Below, piece after piece: positions 34,476 to 45,190 of a stretch of DNA of 64,000 nucleotides. The translations under genes were made by a program, and so were the position numbers. Positions within the stretch are counted from its first letter, which is position 1, and each line of letters starts with the position of its first letter. The stretch is from Lotus japonicus. Its lineage: Eukaryota > Streptophyta > Magnoliopsida > Fabales > Fabaceae. The stretch is from positions 31,067,158-31,131,157 of the forward strand of contig NC_080042.1 in the NCBI RefSeq assembly GCF_012489685.1, given 5' to 3'. The notes beneath the pieces were generated by a model. The model searched no databases, was not told the DNA's origin, and worked only from the letters and a program-made list of their open reading frames with translations.

Positions 34476-36624
34476 TCCATCAATATATTCAGGGTTATGA
34501 TTCTATCCAACGAATCACATAAATAATCATGAGATGAGTATCAATTCAATCTTCATAACTATACGACCAAACAACAACATATAGCATATAAGTTAAGGAA
34601 AATTCACGATAAGAATCAAACAACAAGCAAGGGACCTAAGGAGGGTCCCCCATTTATTCGTATTGTTCCCCCATCATGGTTGGTTACCCCCCTCCCCCCC
34701 TTACCTTAGTATTTGATGATTACCGTCTCTGTCAATCCTCGTGAGTTTCCTCTGCATATAGTTATAGTTACGATTCATTTAGTCTATAACTATAAAAACA
34801 TGATTTACTTGTCATATATTTTTATTAATTAACCTCTTCATCTTTGTGAAACTCACAGCCTTATAATGCACGAGGATTTTAGTTTATAAACCCTTAATTT
34901 GTTTGATTAGGTTAACTTAGTCATTTCTTAATTTCTCTTATCCAATTACTTCTCATATACTTAGTTATTTCTTCACTTCAGTCCTTATTCATTGCACAAA
35001 CAGTTTGATATTAACTTAGATTACCATCTCATGATTAAAAATCATCCATTTAATTAGTTATGTTAATTATTAATCGCACAATTAATCAAGATTAAAAAAA
35101 GCTAACAAGTTCTTCAAATAATTAATTAGATCTAACATACTTGGGTTAATTCTTTACTTTATTTGCTTCAGCCTAAACATTACACCATCAACTTCATATG
35201 AACTTAGATTCGCATTTTACTATTAAATTTTGTTAGAAATTATTAATTTATTAGGCAAATTAATTACTAATAATCCAATTAATCAAGATTATCAAAGCTT
35301 AACACATCCTTCTTCAGTTTGATTCAATTCAAAAACCTATCCAATTTAAGGAATCAAAATAAAAGAATAGTTCTAGTCATGATCATAGCTTGTCGTGTTC
35401 TTATTATCCAATCAATTTCATTCTAAAATCATAATATAGCATCACCCAAACAGAGCTCAGGGCTCAGAGAGCAAGGTTCCTTCACATTTTCAAAGGTTTT
35501 GGCCATGGTGGCCATGAAGATGGAACAATGTTCCCTTTGCTCTGGCTCTGTCCTTCTTCTCCAGACCTGTTCCTCACCATTCCAGAATCATAAAAATGAT
35601 TTCAACAGGATTCAAACGCACCAGAATAGCCCTAGGTACCCAAAAGTGTCCAAAACATGTTCATATCTTGTTTAATTCGAAATTCTCATACCCACACATG
35701 GAAACTATGTTTTTCATGTCCCAATTCGTGAAAGTAAGGTAATAAATGAGTTTAGAAACAAAAAGAGAACCAGGAAATGAGTTTCTCGGAATTTCCTGGG
35801 TACTCCGGCGAGCTTCTCGCCGGAGAAGACGAACCAGCGACGACGAGTGCGGCGGCGATCGTAGACGGAGCTGCGATGAGAGCGGAGGTGGCTTCTTCTT
35901 GTTTCCAGAAGAACAGTGGTGGTCGTAGTGTCGCGTTGTGATTCTGGACTAGAGAGAAAAATGTGTTTAATGGTGTTGATTTTCCGGTGGAGACGATGAA
36001 TATCAACCCAGAATTGATGATTTCGTGCCCAGAAACCTCCTAAAACTTCCAGATTTACTAATCACTCACCCAGAAGCAAAATTGAAGGGTTTTTGGAGAG
36101 ATTTGAAGTGGTTTTAGTGAAGAACAAAGAAGAGTAATGAAAGGCTAAGTTGAGGACTTTGAGAGATAAATGGGAGCTTCTCTTACTAGCTCTGAGTCTC
36201 AGGTCAGGTCTGGGGCGTGGCTTGATCATCAGAGGTGCTGAAGGTTCAAATTTATAGGCCAAGAGGTGAAGCAATTGAAAGACAAATGGCCTAGAAAGTT
36301 CATGAATAAGGGCAAGTGGTTATGGAGGTGTCCTTTCCTCTTGAAGCCAAGTGTTCAGCCCATGCACTAATCCTCACTTAAGACTTCTGATTGAAGCTTA
36401 ATTAGTCCAATCCATGAATTAGTCAAGGTGTATGTGAATGAGGTTTGAGTTTTAATCACTTTGTCAAACTATTATATTTTATTAGATTTTTTCCTTAATT
36501 TAATTTCTAACAAATTCATAATAAGACTTTTTATGTTCAAAATATTGATCGTGGAAATAATTATTTACCTTACAAACATATTCTCTTCTTCTTTTAAATT
36601 TTATATTCAACACATCAACAACAC

Positions 36625-36657
<33 letters not shown>
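36625..36657. repeat. (AAT)n microsatellite
   Basis: About eleven AAT units close to the end of the solo LTR. Confidence 0.9.
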
Positions 36658-36659
<2 letters not shown>

Positions 36660-36700
36660 TTAGTAAATTAGTGGAGGGAAAAATTGGATGTTACACATCT

Positions 36701-38225
36701 CGTATCTTGAAACTGTCTAGGAGATATGGGATGACATAAAGAAGCGATTCTCAGTTGTGAACAGTCCTAGAATACAACAACTGAAATCAGAACTGGCACA
36801 GTGCAAACAAGGCGGTTTATCCATAGTGGCTTATTACGGAAAGCTATAAGCACTGTGGCACGAATTAGCCAATCATGAACCAGCGCTAATATGTACCTAC
36901 AAAGGATGCACGTGCGGACTAGCAGCAAAAAATGAAAAACGCAAAGAAGAAGAGCTAGGATATATGTTTCTGATGGGTCTTGACGATAGATTCTACGGAA
37001 CGGTTCGTTCTAACTTGTTGTCGTTGGCCACTGATCCTTTGCCGTCTTTAAATATTATGTACTCAATCCTGGTGCAAGATGAAAGTGTGCGAAACTAGCC
37101 GCAAACCAGAGAGGAGCGACCCGAAGTCATGGCCTTGGCTGCTCAAGCAAGCACAAAGGGAAGAGGACGTGAAAACAAGAATGATTCAATCTTCTCAAAC
37201 TGCAATTGAAAGGGACATGATGAGGCTGGCTGATTTGAGCTCAGCGGTTATCCCGAATGGTGGGGTGAACGTTTGAGGAACAATGAAAAATCCAGCGGAC
37301 AAGGAAAAGGTCAGAACCGCGGCGGAGGCACAAGATCAAGCGGTGGTCATGGAAGGGGACCGACGCGTGCTCATGTTGTGCAAAGCTCAGGTTCAACCGT
37401 TGGTGAAGAAACAACAAACATAGCCATGAAAAAATTGAGCCAGGAGCAATGGAAAACTCTGCTAGAAATGCTTAATAACACAAAAGTCACTCCAAACGAA
37501 AGCATGACTGGTAAGCTCAATTTAAATTCCTGGATAATCGATAGCGGGACATCTAATCATGTGAACAAAACCTTGCAACATCTATACGATTTGAGGAAAG
37601 TGCAAGGGGGGCCAGTTAGACTTCCTAACGGCAAACTGCAATGTCTGCCAAGGAATGAATAATAAAACTCTCTGATAATTTAAAGATTTAAATTGTGCTT
37701 TATGTTCCTGATTTGGATTCTAATTTTCTTTCTATATCACAATTTTTAAGCAAATCAAATTGTGATGTTTACTTAATTGGTAAATTGTGTACAATACAGG
37801 ACCGCACTTCGAAGATGTTGATTGGAGTGGGTGAACCAAGGGCTCTACTACTTTCGGGAAGCTCCCAAGAAGCAGGCTTGCAAAGTTGAAAGATTGAATC
37901 AGCTAGAAGTATGACACAAGCAGTTGGGACATCCGTCTTGGAAAAATATTAAGTTGGTGTCTAATGGATCTAGTAGTCAATTTAGTGATTTAAAAAATAA
38001 AGTTTGTGAGGCATGACAAAAAGCTAAGAAAACTAGGGAAAGTTTTTCCTTGAGCGAACATCATGCTTCTAATACATTTGATTTGATTCATTGTGATTTG
38101 TGGGGAGTGTATAGAACTCATTCTTCTTGTGGTGCTTCATATTTGCTTACTATTGTTGATGATTATAATGCTCGCGTGCAGTGTGGGTTTACCTCTTAAT
38201 TGATAAAACAGAAGTAACACGAACA
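36701..38225 (+). pseudogene. Old copia relic: rest of gag, protease, integrase head
   Basis: Conceptual reading: EIWDDIKKRFSV, ELAQCKQGG, GYMFLMGLDDRFYGTVRSNL (gag), a Gly-rich patch (about 37290-37370), the protease WIIDSGTSNHVN (about 37530), LYVPDLDSNFLSISQF, HKQLGHPSWKN, CEA.QKAKKTRESF (integrase zinc head), and FDLIHCDLWG plus LLTIVDDY (integrase core start, about 38150). Several stops and frame changes. The coding trace ends near 38215 with RAVWVYLLIDKTEV in a shifted frame, where F-box-type sequence begins. RT and RNase H are absent, so the element is truncated. Confidence 0.78.
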
Positions 38226-38552
38226 CTAATTCAGACGAGGTTTTCCCCAACCCATCAAAATCTTTCGCCTCCATTGCAATTTTCATATTCTTATGATGCC
38301 AACATTTGATTAAGAAAAGCAATGCGAGGCCAAGTTCAGAACCTCAAAATATTGATTTCATGTCAACTTCCCTTCAGCATTTTCAGCTACACAACCCTGG
38401 TTGTTCTCAAGATGGACAATGTGTATTTCCTCGATTTTTCTCATGTTCACCTTCCCTCGCTCAAAAACCTGCATTTGACGAGTGTTCATTTTCCAACGCT
38501 TAATGTTGGAAAAAGAATACTTGTTTTGCCTGAAGAGGCAGAGGTTAGATAA
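38226..38552 (+). pseudogene. F-box/LRR (FBD-type) gene fragment
   Basis: The frame 38322-38552 reads MRGQVQNLKILISCQLPFSI, then FSYTTLVVLKMDNVYFLDF and LPSLKNLHLTSVHFP, the leucine-rich part typical of plant F-box/LRR/FBD proteins (substrate receptors of SCF ubiquitin ligases). Upstream, at 38250-38290, a shifted frame reads SFRLHCNF, also usual in this family just before the LRR. The F-box and the FBD end are missing; copia relic precedes it and LTR sequence follows. It is therefore a fragment, with at least one frameshift near 38300. Confidence 0.7.
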
Positions 38553-38569
38553 TCCTTGCATGGAGAAGT
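38553..38569 (+). repeat. Left flank of copia-2 (piece of an older LTR)
   Basis: CTTGCATGGAGAAGT; joined to 50715 onward it reads like TTGTATTGGAGAAGTCC...TTGATACTTG in the solo LTR at 22597-22627. 38565-38569 (GAAGT) is the left target duplication of copia-2; 50715-50719 is its exact copy. Confidence 0.65.
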
Positions 38570-39777
38570 TGTAAGATCAAGTTTTGATCTAGTAGTACAA
38601 CTCTATGTTTTGATGATTACAAGTTAACCTTTTGATATGAACAATTGTGGTACTCTAACGTGTTTTTCTGAGTGTGCTATTTACAGGCTCTGACCTTAAT
38701 TCAATCTCACACAAATCAGAAGCACTGTGCATAAAGAGTGACCCAAGCAACGCTTTCGCAACATCTATGTTCACTCTGAACAGTAGAAATGCTTCAGAAG
38801 ATCTGAAGTTATACAAGCTTTGATAAGGACTCAGTCACTAGAAGTTCTGAAGATCCAGAAGTTCTGACAACCAAGAAACTCTGAAGGTTCAGATGTTCTG
38901 ATGGTGTAGAAGACTCTGAAGATCCAGAAGCTGAATAGTGGAAACTCTGATGTCCAAAAGCGAGAAACTCTGAAGACCATGTACTTCCCTCTGAGCTCAG
39001 AATCAGAAGATACAACGGTCAGAGGATCTGTGCTTTCCCTCTGACTCTGATCAACCGGCTTCACAAGTTCCAACAAGAAGCAATCCCCTGATCAGAAGTC
39101 TGCTAGGTTTAAAGGTCAAGTCACTATCCAAGTACAAAAGCAAATGTACTGTTCTAACGACCTACCTAACGTTCTCAGCCACAGCAGAAGATGGAATTTC
39201 CAGAACTGCCCTCCAATGGTAGCATTTCCATGCAGCGTTCAAACCCTAATCCTTGGAGTATAAATAGAGGCTGAATATTGAAAGATGCGGTTAGAAGAAT
39301 TACACACACGCAAGCTATACTGAAAAACTTCTAAGCATTCTTTCATCTGAAATTCATTGTGTTTACTATTAGCTTTTCAGAAGCAAATCTCTTGTAAACA
39401 TTCTTTCTTAAAAAGTTGTTTAGTTACCTTTAGGAGATCAAGGTTGATCGGATCCTAGAGAAGACTAAGAGAGTGAATCTTAGTGTGAGCTAAGTCAGTG
39501 TAATTGTTAGTCACTTGTAGGTTTCAAGTGCAGTTGTAACACTTTACCTGATTAGTGGATTGCCTTCATTCTAAGAAGGAAGAAATCACCTTAACGGGTG
39601 GACTGGATTAGCTTGAGGGATTTATCAAGTGAACCAGGATAAAAATCCTTGTGTGCTTTTCTATCTCTTATCTTTAGCACTTAGTTCTCGAAAAGATTTG
39701 TTTAAATCTTCAAGGTGGAAGTTTTATCTTGAAAACGTTATTCAAACCCCCCCTTTCTACCGTTTTTCATACCTTCA
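38570..39777 (+). repeat. Copia-2 5' LTR
   Basis: Starts TGTAAGATCAAG, ends CATACCTTCA; internal irregular repeats of AGAAGTTCTGAAGATCC-like units at 38839-38980. A TATA box is at 39259-39267 and a poly-C run at about 39747. Confidence 0.93.
39259..39267 (+). promoter_or_regulatory. TATA box of the copia-2 5' LTR
   Basis: TATAAATAG about 520 bp before the LTR end, the likely RNA start region of the element. The same box is at 50191-50199 in the 3' LTR. Confidence 0.7.
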
Positions 39778-39779
39778 AT

Positions 39780-39791
39780 TGGTATCAGAGC
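39780..39791 (+). promoter_or_regulatory. Copia-2 primer-binding site
   Basis: TGGTATCAGAGC, two bases after the LTR, complementary to the 3' end of initiator Met-tRNA. Confidence 0.9.
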
Positions 39792-39849
39792 GCAAGTTCT
39801 GATTACCACACCTAACAGTGTTCAGTGATCCGGGCCGGTGTGAAAAACA

Positions 39850-41757
39850 ATGGCTACCACCAGTGAAACTCAAAGAGATGGTTACAATGCAAAGCCTCCC
39901 ATGTTCGACGGTCAAAGGTTCGAATATTGGAAAGATAGACTGGAAAGTTTCTTTCTGGGTTTTGATGCAGATCTCTGGGATATTATTGTGGATGGCTATG
40001 AGCGTCCAACTGATGAAGAAGGCAAGAAGATCTCAAGGTCAGAGATGACTGCAGATCAAAAGAAGCTTTACTCACAACATCACAAAGCTAGAGCAATTCT
40101 TCTAAGTGCTATTTCTTATGAAGAGTACCAGAAGATTACAGATCGTGAGTATGCAAAAGGCATCTTTGAATCCCTGAAGATGTCTCATGAAGGAAACAAG
40201 AAAGTCAAAGAATCAAAGGCTCTGTCTTTGATTCAAAAGTATGAATCCTTCGTCATGGAGCCAAACAAGTCCATTGAAGAAATGTTTTCCAGATTTCAGT
40301 TGCTAGTAGCTGGAATACGACCTCTCAACAAGAGCTACACAACAAAAGATCTTGTCATAAGGGTTATCAGATGTCTTCCTGAAAGCTGGATGCCCTTGGT
40401 GACTTCAATAGAGCTCACAAGAGATGTTGAGCGTATGAGTTTAGAAGAACTCATCAGCATACTGAAGTGCCATGAGTTGAAGCGCTCAGAGATGCAAGAT
40501 CTGAGGAAAAAATCAATAGCCTTGAAATCCAAATCTGAGAAGGCTAAAGCAGAAAAGTCAAAAGCTCTTCAAGCTGAAGAAGAAGAATCTGAAGAAGCAT
40601 CAGAAGATTCTGATGAAGATGAGCTGACTCTGATCTCTAAAAGACTCAACCGAATCTGGAAGCACAGGCAGAGCAAGTACAAATGCTCTGGAAAGGCCAA
40701 AGGAAAGTCTGAATCCTCAGGTCAGAAGAAGTCCTCAATTAAGGAAGTCACATGCTTTGAGTGCAAAGAATCAGGGCACTACAAAAGTGACTGTCCAAAG
40801 TTGAAGAAGGACAAAAGGCCAAAGAAGCACTTCAAGACCAAGAAAAGTCTGATGGTGACTTTTGATGAATCAGAGTCAGAGGATGTTGACTCTGATGGTG
40901 AAGTCCAAGGACTCATGGCTATTGTCAAAGACAAAGGAGCAGAGTCAAAGGATGTCATTGACTCTGACTCAGAATCAGAAGGAGATCCTAACTCAGACGA
41001 TGAAAATGAGGTATTCGCTTCTTTCTCAACCTCTGAACTGAAACATGCTTTGTCTGATATCATGGATAAGTATAACTCTTTATTGTCTAAGCATAAGAAG
41101 CTGAAAAGGAACTTATCTGCTGTTTCTAAGACTCCTTCTGAACACGAGAAAATCATTTCTGATTTGAAAAATGATAACCATGCTTTAGTAAATTCTAACT
41201 CTGTGCTTAAGAATCAAATTGCTAAGTTAGAAGAAGTTATTGCCTGCGATGCCTCTGATAGTAAGCATGAATCTAAGTATGAAAAATCTTTTCAAAGATT
41301 CCTTGCTAAAAGCGTAGATAGAACTCTGATGGCTTCATTGATCTATGGCGTGAGCAGAAATGGAATGCATGGCATTGGCTATTCTAAACCAATTAGAAAT
41401 GAGCCTTCTATGCCTAAAGCTAAATCTTTGTATGAATGCTTTGTTCCCTCTGGTACCATATTGCCTGATCCTTTACCTGCTGAAGTTGCTAAACCCCCTC
41501 CTAAAAAGGGATCTTTCTCCATGTCTAAATATCATGCAAAAATTCCATTACATTATCATGTTGAGAAACCCAAGGTGATCAGAACCTCTGGGGTAACTAA
41601 CAAAAGAGGACCCAGAAAGTGGGTACCTAAGGATAAGATTATCTATGTTGCAGATATCCTTGATAGCTCCACTGAAACACCAATCATGGTATCTAGACAG
41701 TGGATGCTCGCGTCACATGACGGGAGAAAGGCGTATGTTCCAAGAGCTAAAACTTAA
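39850..41757 (+). CDS. gag: Copia-2 gag
   Basis: 635 codons from the first ATG after the primer site. It starts MATTSETQRDGYNAKPPMFD and continues with FEYWKDRLESFFLG, the copia gag head. The capsid-like region runs to about residue 215, followed by a Lys/Glu-rich linker and one CCHC knuckle, CFECKESGHYKSDC (about 40753-40794), for RNA binding. Then come acidic stretches, a coiled coil around residues 395-455 and a basic tail. The last 38 codons overlap the protease frame by 113 bases. No internal stop. It would form the particle in which reverse transcription takes place. Confidence 0.88.
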   Translation: MATTSETQRDGYNAKPPMFDGQRFEYWKDRLESFFLGFDADLWDIIVDGYERPTDEEGKKISRSEMTADQKKLYSQHHKARAILLSAISYEEYQKITDREYAKGIFESLKMSHEGNKKVKESKALSLIQKYESFVMEPNKSIEEMFSRFQLLVAGIRPLNKSYTTKDLVIRVIRCLPESWMPLVTSIELTRDVERMSLEELISILKCHELKRSEMQDLRKKSIALKSKSEKAKAEKSKALQAEEEESEEASEDSDEDELTLISKRLNRIWKHRQSKYKCSGKAKGKSESSGQKKSSIKEVTCFECKESGHYKSDCPKLKKDKRPKKHFKTKKSLMVTFDESESEDVDSDGEVQGLMAIVKDKGAESKDVIDSDSESEGDPNSDDENEVFASFSTSELKHALSDIMDKYNSLLSKHKKLKRNLSAVSKTPSEHEKIISDLKNDNHALVNSNSVLKNQIAKLEEVIACDASDSKHESKYEKSFQRFLAKSVDRTLMASLIYGVSRNGMHGIGYSKPIRNEPSMPKAKSLYECFVPSGTILPDPLPAEVAKPPPKKGSFSMSKYHAKIPLHYHVEKPKVIRTSGVTNKRGPRKWVPKDKIIYVADILDSSTETPIMVSRQWMLASHDGRKAYVPRAKT

Positions 41758-42775
41758 GCCTGGAGGCGAAGTTGGCTTTGGTGGCAATGAAAAGGGTAAA
41801 ATTGTCGGTACTGGTACTATTTGTGTAGATAGTAGTCCATGCATTGACAATGTTTTATTGGTAGACGGCTTAACTCATAACTTATTGTCTATAAGTCAAT
41901 TAGCTGACAAGGGTTATGATGTTATCTTTAATCAAAAGTCCTGCCGGGCTATAAGTCAGATCGATGGCTCTGTTCTGTTTAACAGCAAGAGGAAGAACAA
42001 CATTTATAAGATCAGATTATCTGAGTTGGAGGCTCAGAATGTGAAGTGCCTTCTGTCTGTTAATGAAGAGCAATGGGTATGGCATAGACGGTTAGGGCAT
42101 GCCAGTATGAGAAAGATTTCTCAGCTGAGCAAGCTAAACCTTGTCAGGGGCTTGCCCACTCTGAAGTTCGCTTCAGATGCTCTTTGTGAAGCATGTCAGA
42201 AAGGCAAATTCACAAAAGTCCCTTTCAAGGCAAAGAATGTTGTCTCAACCTCAAGGCCGTTGGAACTTCTGCATATCGACCTTTTTGGACCAGTGAAAAC
42301 TGAGTCTATAGGTGGCAAGAGATATGGGATGGTCATCGTTGACGACTATAGCCGCTGGACATGGGTAAAGTTTCTAACCCGCAAGGATGAGTCTCATGCT
42401 GTGTTCTCTACCTTCATAGCCCAAGTGCAAAACGAGAAGGCTTGTAGGATTGTGCGTGTCAGAAGTGACCATGGTGGAGAGTTTGAGAATGACAAGTTTG
42501 AGAGTCTGTTTGATTCCTATGGAATTGCACATGATTTCTCTTGTCCCAGAACTCCTCAACAAAATGGTGTTGTTGAGAGGAAGAACAGAACTCTTCAGGA
42601 GATGGTTAGAACCATGCTCCAAGAAACTGGCATGGCTAAGCACTTTTGGGCAGAGGCAGTAAACATAGCGTGTTACATTCAGAACAGAATCTCTGTGAGA
42701 CCAATTCTGAACAAGACTCCCTATGAATTGTGGAAGAACATAAAACCCAACATTTCTTACTTTCATCCTTTGGTT
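41645..42775 (+). pseudogene. pol: Copia-2 pol, first part: protease and integrase
   Basis: In the +1 frame relative to gag: WYLDSGCSRHMTGERRMF (aspartic protease, D-S-G), LSISQLADKGYDV, then integrase with WHRRLGHASMRK and CEACQKGKFTK (zinc head), LHIDLFGPV, IVDDYSRWTWVKFL, RSDHGGEFEN and TPQQNGVVERKNRTLQEM (D,D,E core). At about 42770 one T is missing relative to the expected frame (reading FHP then LVVF instead of the FGCVCYVL seen in the next frame), so the frame moves to 42730-44424. Without a frameshift neither half gives full pol. Confidence 0.88.
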
Positions 42776-44748
42776 GTGTTTGTTATGTTCTTAATACTAA
42801 GGATAGATTGCATAAATTTGATGCTAAGTCTTCTAAATGTCTATTACTTGGTTACTCTGAGAGATCTAAAGGTTTTAGATTCTATAATTCTGATGCTAAA
42901 ACTATTGAAGAATCTATTCATGTTAGATTTGACGATAAGCTTGACTCTGACCAGTCAAAGCTAGTTGAGAAATTTGCAGATTTAAGTATAAATGTTTTTG
43001 ACAAAGGCAAAGCTCCAGAGGAAGCTGAGCCAGAGGAAGATGAACCAGAAGAAGAAGCTGGTCCCTCTGATTCACAAACTCTAAAGAAGAGCAGAATCAC
43101 TGCAGCTCATCCTAAGGAATTGATTCTGGGCAACAAAGACGAACCAGTCAGAACCAGATCAGCCTTCAGACCCTCTGAAGAGACCCTGCTTAGTCTGAAA
43201 GGATTGGTGTCCTTAATTGAACCCAAGTCAATTGATGAAGCTCTTCAAGACAAGGACTGGATTCTGGCCATGGAAGAAGAATTGAATCAATTCTCCAAGA
43301 ATGATGTTTGGAGCTTAGTGAAGAAGCCTGAAAGTGTCCATGTAATTGGAACAAAATGGGTGTTCAAAAACAAGCTGAATGAGAAAGGAGATGTAGTCAG
43401 AAACAAGGCAAGACTAGTTGCTCAAGGCTACAGCCAGCAGGAAGGAATAGACTACACAGAAACATTTGCTCCAGTAGCAAGACTAGAAGCAATCAGACTG
43501 TTGATCTCTTTCTCTGTGAATCACAACATAATCCTACATCAGATGGATGTCAAGAGTGCCTTCCTAAATGGATATATATCAGAGGAAGTCTACGTTCATC
43601 AACCCCCAGGTTTTGAGGATGAGAAGAATCCAGACCATGTGTTCAAATTGAAGAAATCACTCTATGGTCTGAAGCAAGCTCCCAGAGCATGGTATGAGAG
43701 ACTCAGCTCATTCCTTCTGGAGAATGAGTTTGTAAGGGGTAAAGTAGATACAACTCTCTTTTGCAAAACTTATAAAGATGATATTTTAATTGTGCAAATT
43801 TATGTTGATGATATTATATTTGGTTCTGCTAATCAATCTCTATGCAAAGAATTTTCTGAGATGATGCAGGCTGAATTTGAGATGAGTATGATGGGAGAAC
43901 TCAAGTACTTTCTGGGAATACAAGTTAATCAAACACCAGAAGGAACATATATCCATCACAGCAAGTACACTAAAGAACTTCTGAAGAAGTTCAATATGCT
44001 GGAATCTACAGTGGCCAAGACTCCAATGCATCGTACATGCATTCTGGAGAAAGAAGATGCAAGTGGTAAAGTTTGTCAGAAGCTCTATCGTGGTATGATA
44101 GGATCACTTCTATACTTAACTGCATCTAGGCCAGATATATTGTTTAGTGTTCACTTATGTGCTCGTTTCCAATCAGATCCAAGGGAAACCCACTTAACTG
44201 CTGTTAAGAAGATCCTAAGGTATCTGAAAGGTACCACTAACCTTGGCTTGATGTATAAGAAAACATCAGAGTATAAGCTTTCAGGTTATTGTGATGCTGA
44301 TTATGCTGGAGATAGAACTGAGAGAAAAAGCACTTCTGGAAATTGCCAATTTCTGGGAAGCAACTTAGTCTCATGGGCAAGCAAGAGGCAATCAACCATT
44401 GCACTATCAACTGCAGAGGCATAATATATTTCAGCAGCAATATGCAGCACTCAGATGCTCTGGATGAAACATCAGCTGGAGGATTATCAAATCCTTGAGA
44501 GCAATATCCCAATCTATTGCGACAACACTGCTGCAATTTCATTGAGTAAGAACCCTATTCTACACTCAAGGGCAAAGCACATTGAGGTAAAGTATCATTT
44601 CATTAGAGATTATGTACAGAAGGGCGTACTTCTTCTGAAGTTTGTTGATACTGACCATCAATGGGCAGATATCTTTACAAAGCCCTTAGCAGAGGATAGA
44701 TTTAATTTCATTCTCAAAAATCTGAATATGGACTTTTGTCCAGCATGA
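42760..44748 (+). pseudogene. pol: Copia-2 pol, second part: reverse transcriptase and RNase H
   Basis: SSFGCVCYVLNTKDRLHKFD (integrase C-terminal side), acidic linker, RT with [66 protein letters not shown] and the catalytic YVDDIIFGS (about 43801-43827), then RNase H with SLLYLTASRPD, GYCDADYAGD and STAEA. A TAA at 44422-44424 stands where the conserved Glu of AEAEY is expected. The same frame then continues with YISAAICSTQMLW, CDNTAAISLSKNP, HSRAKHIEVKYHFIRD and WADIFTKPL to the stop at 44746. A single nonsense change is the only lesion in this half. Confidence 0.9.
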
Positions 44749-45190
44749 AGATGGATCAGAACCTCTGACTATGATACTTCCTTATCAGAAGATGTCTAGT
44801 CCAGAAGGTAACTCTATCAGAGTGTATGTACCCATTGGTACTGACTCTGAAGCTGAGACAGTAAACGTGTGTCAGTATCTCTGATACATAGTTCCTTGTG
44901 CCCGTGTGACAGTCTGTCATAATACGTGTAGATGTGCTTCTCTCCTGCGTGTGATATGTGTATTTACTGTTACTATGATGTCTTTAATTTTTAACCGTTG
45001 ATTTTAACTTGCTTTTTGATCAACAACGGTTACTTTTAAAAAACCCACTATACACACACGTTCTCCTACACTTAAGGTTTTACACTCTCTCTCTTCAGTT
45101 TTACAAAACCTCTTACCCACGATTTCTCTCTCGCTCTCTATTCATCTTTCAACTTGATCTTCAACCCCAAAACCTTCAACCGCTCCATCA
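44749..45190 (+). promoter_or_regulatory. Copia-2 spacer between pol and third ORF; possible internal promoter
   Basis: 442 bp without coding sequence, ending in a CT-rich leader-like tract (CTCTCTCTCTTCAG and CTCTCTCGCTCTC, 45085-45140) just before an ATG. Such CT-rich 5' leaders are common upstream of plant coding regions. A weak TATA-like ACTATACAC is at about 45047. That the third ORF has its own promoter is inference. Confidence 0.4.

Larger units (their letters stand above)
33633..36695 (-). mobile_element. Solo LTR of a gypsy-type element, 3063 bp
   Basis: Plus-strand ends are TGTGGCGACCCGACTC and TTGGATGTTACA. On the minus strand this reads TGTAACATCC...GGTCGCCACA, the TG...CA form of a large gypsy LTR. 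Perfect 5-bp duplication on both sides. No internal genes. It interrupts the gag of an older copia relic. It includes a TA microsatellite, an AAT microsatellite, a degenerate CACGGGACCAAG repeat field and a GC-rich patch (35790-35900) whose short frames are not genes. The minus orientation is inferred by comparison of ends with the other gypsy LTRs here. Confidence 0.8.

Noticed and set aside
34196..34522. 108-codon plus-strand frame
   Set aside because: Explained by the CACGGAGCCAAG-type repeat field in a solo LTR.
35746..35928. Arg-rich 60-codon frame
   Set aside because: GC-rich patch of an LTR; no homology recognised.
40779..41156. 125-codon minus-strand frame in copia-2 gag
   Set aside because: Shadow of the acidic, repetitive gag region.
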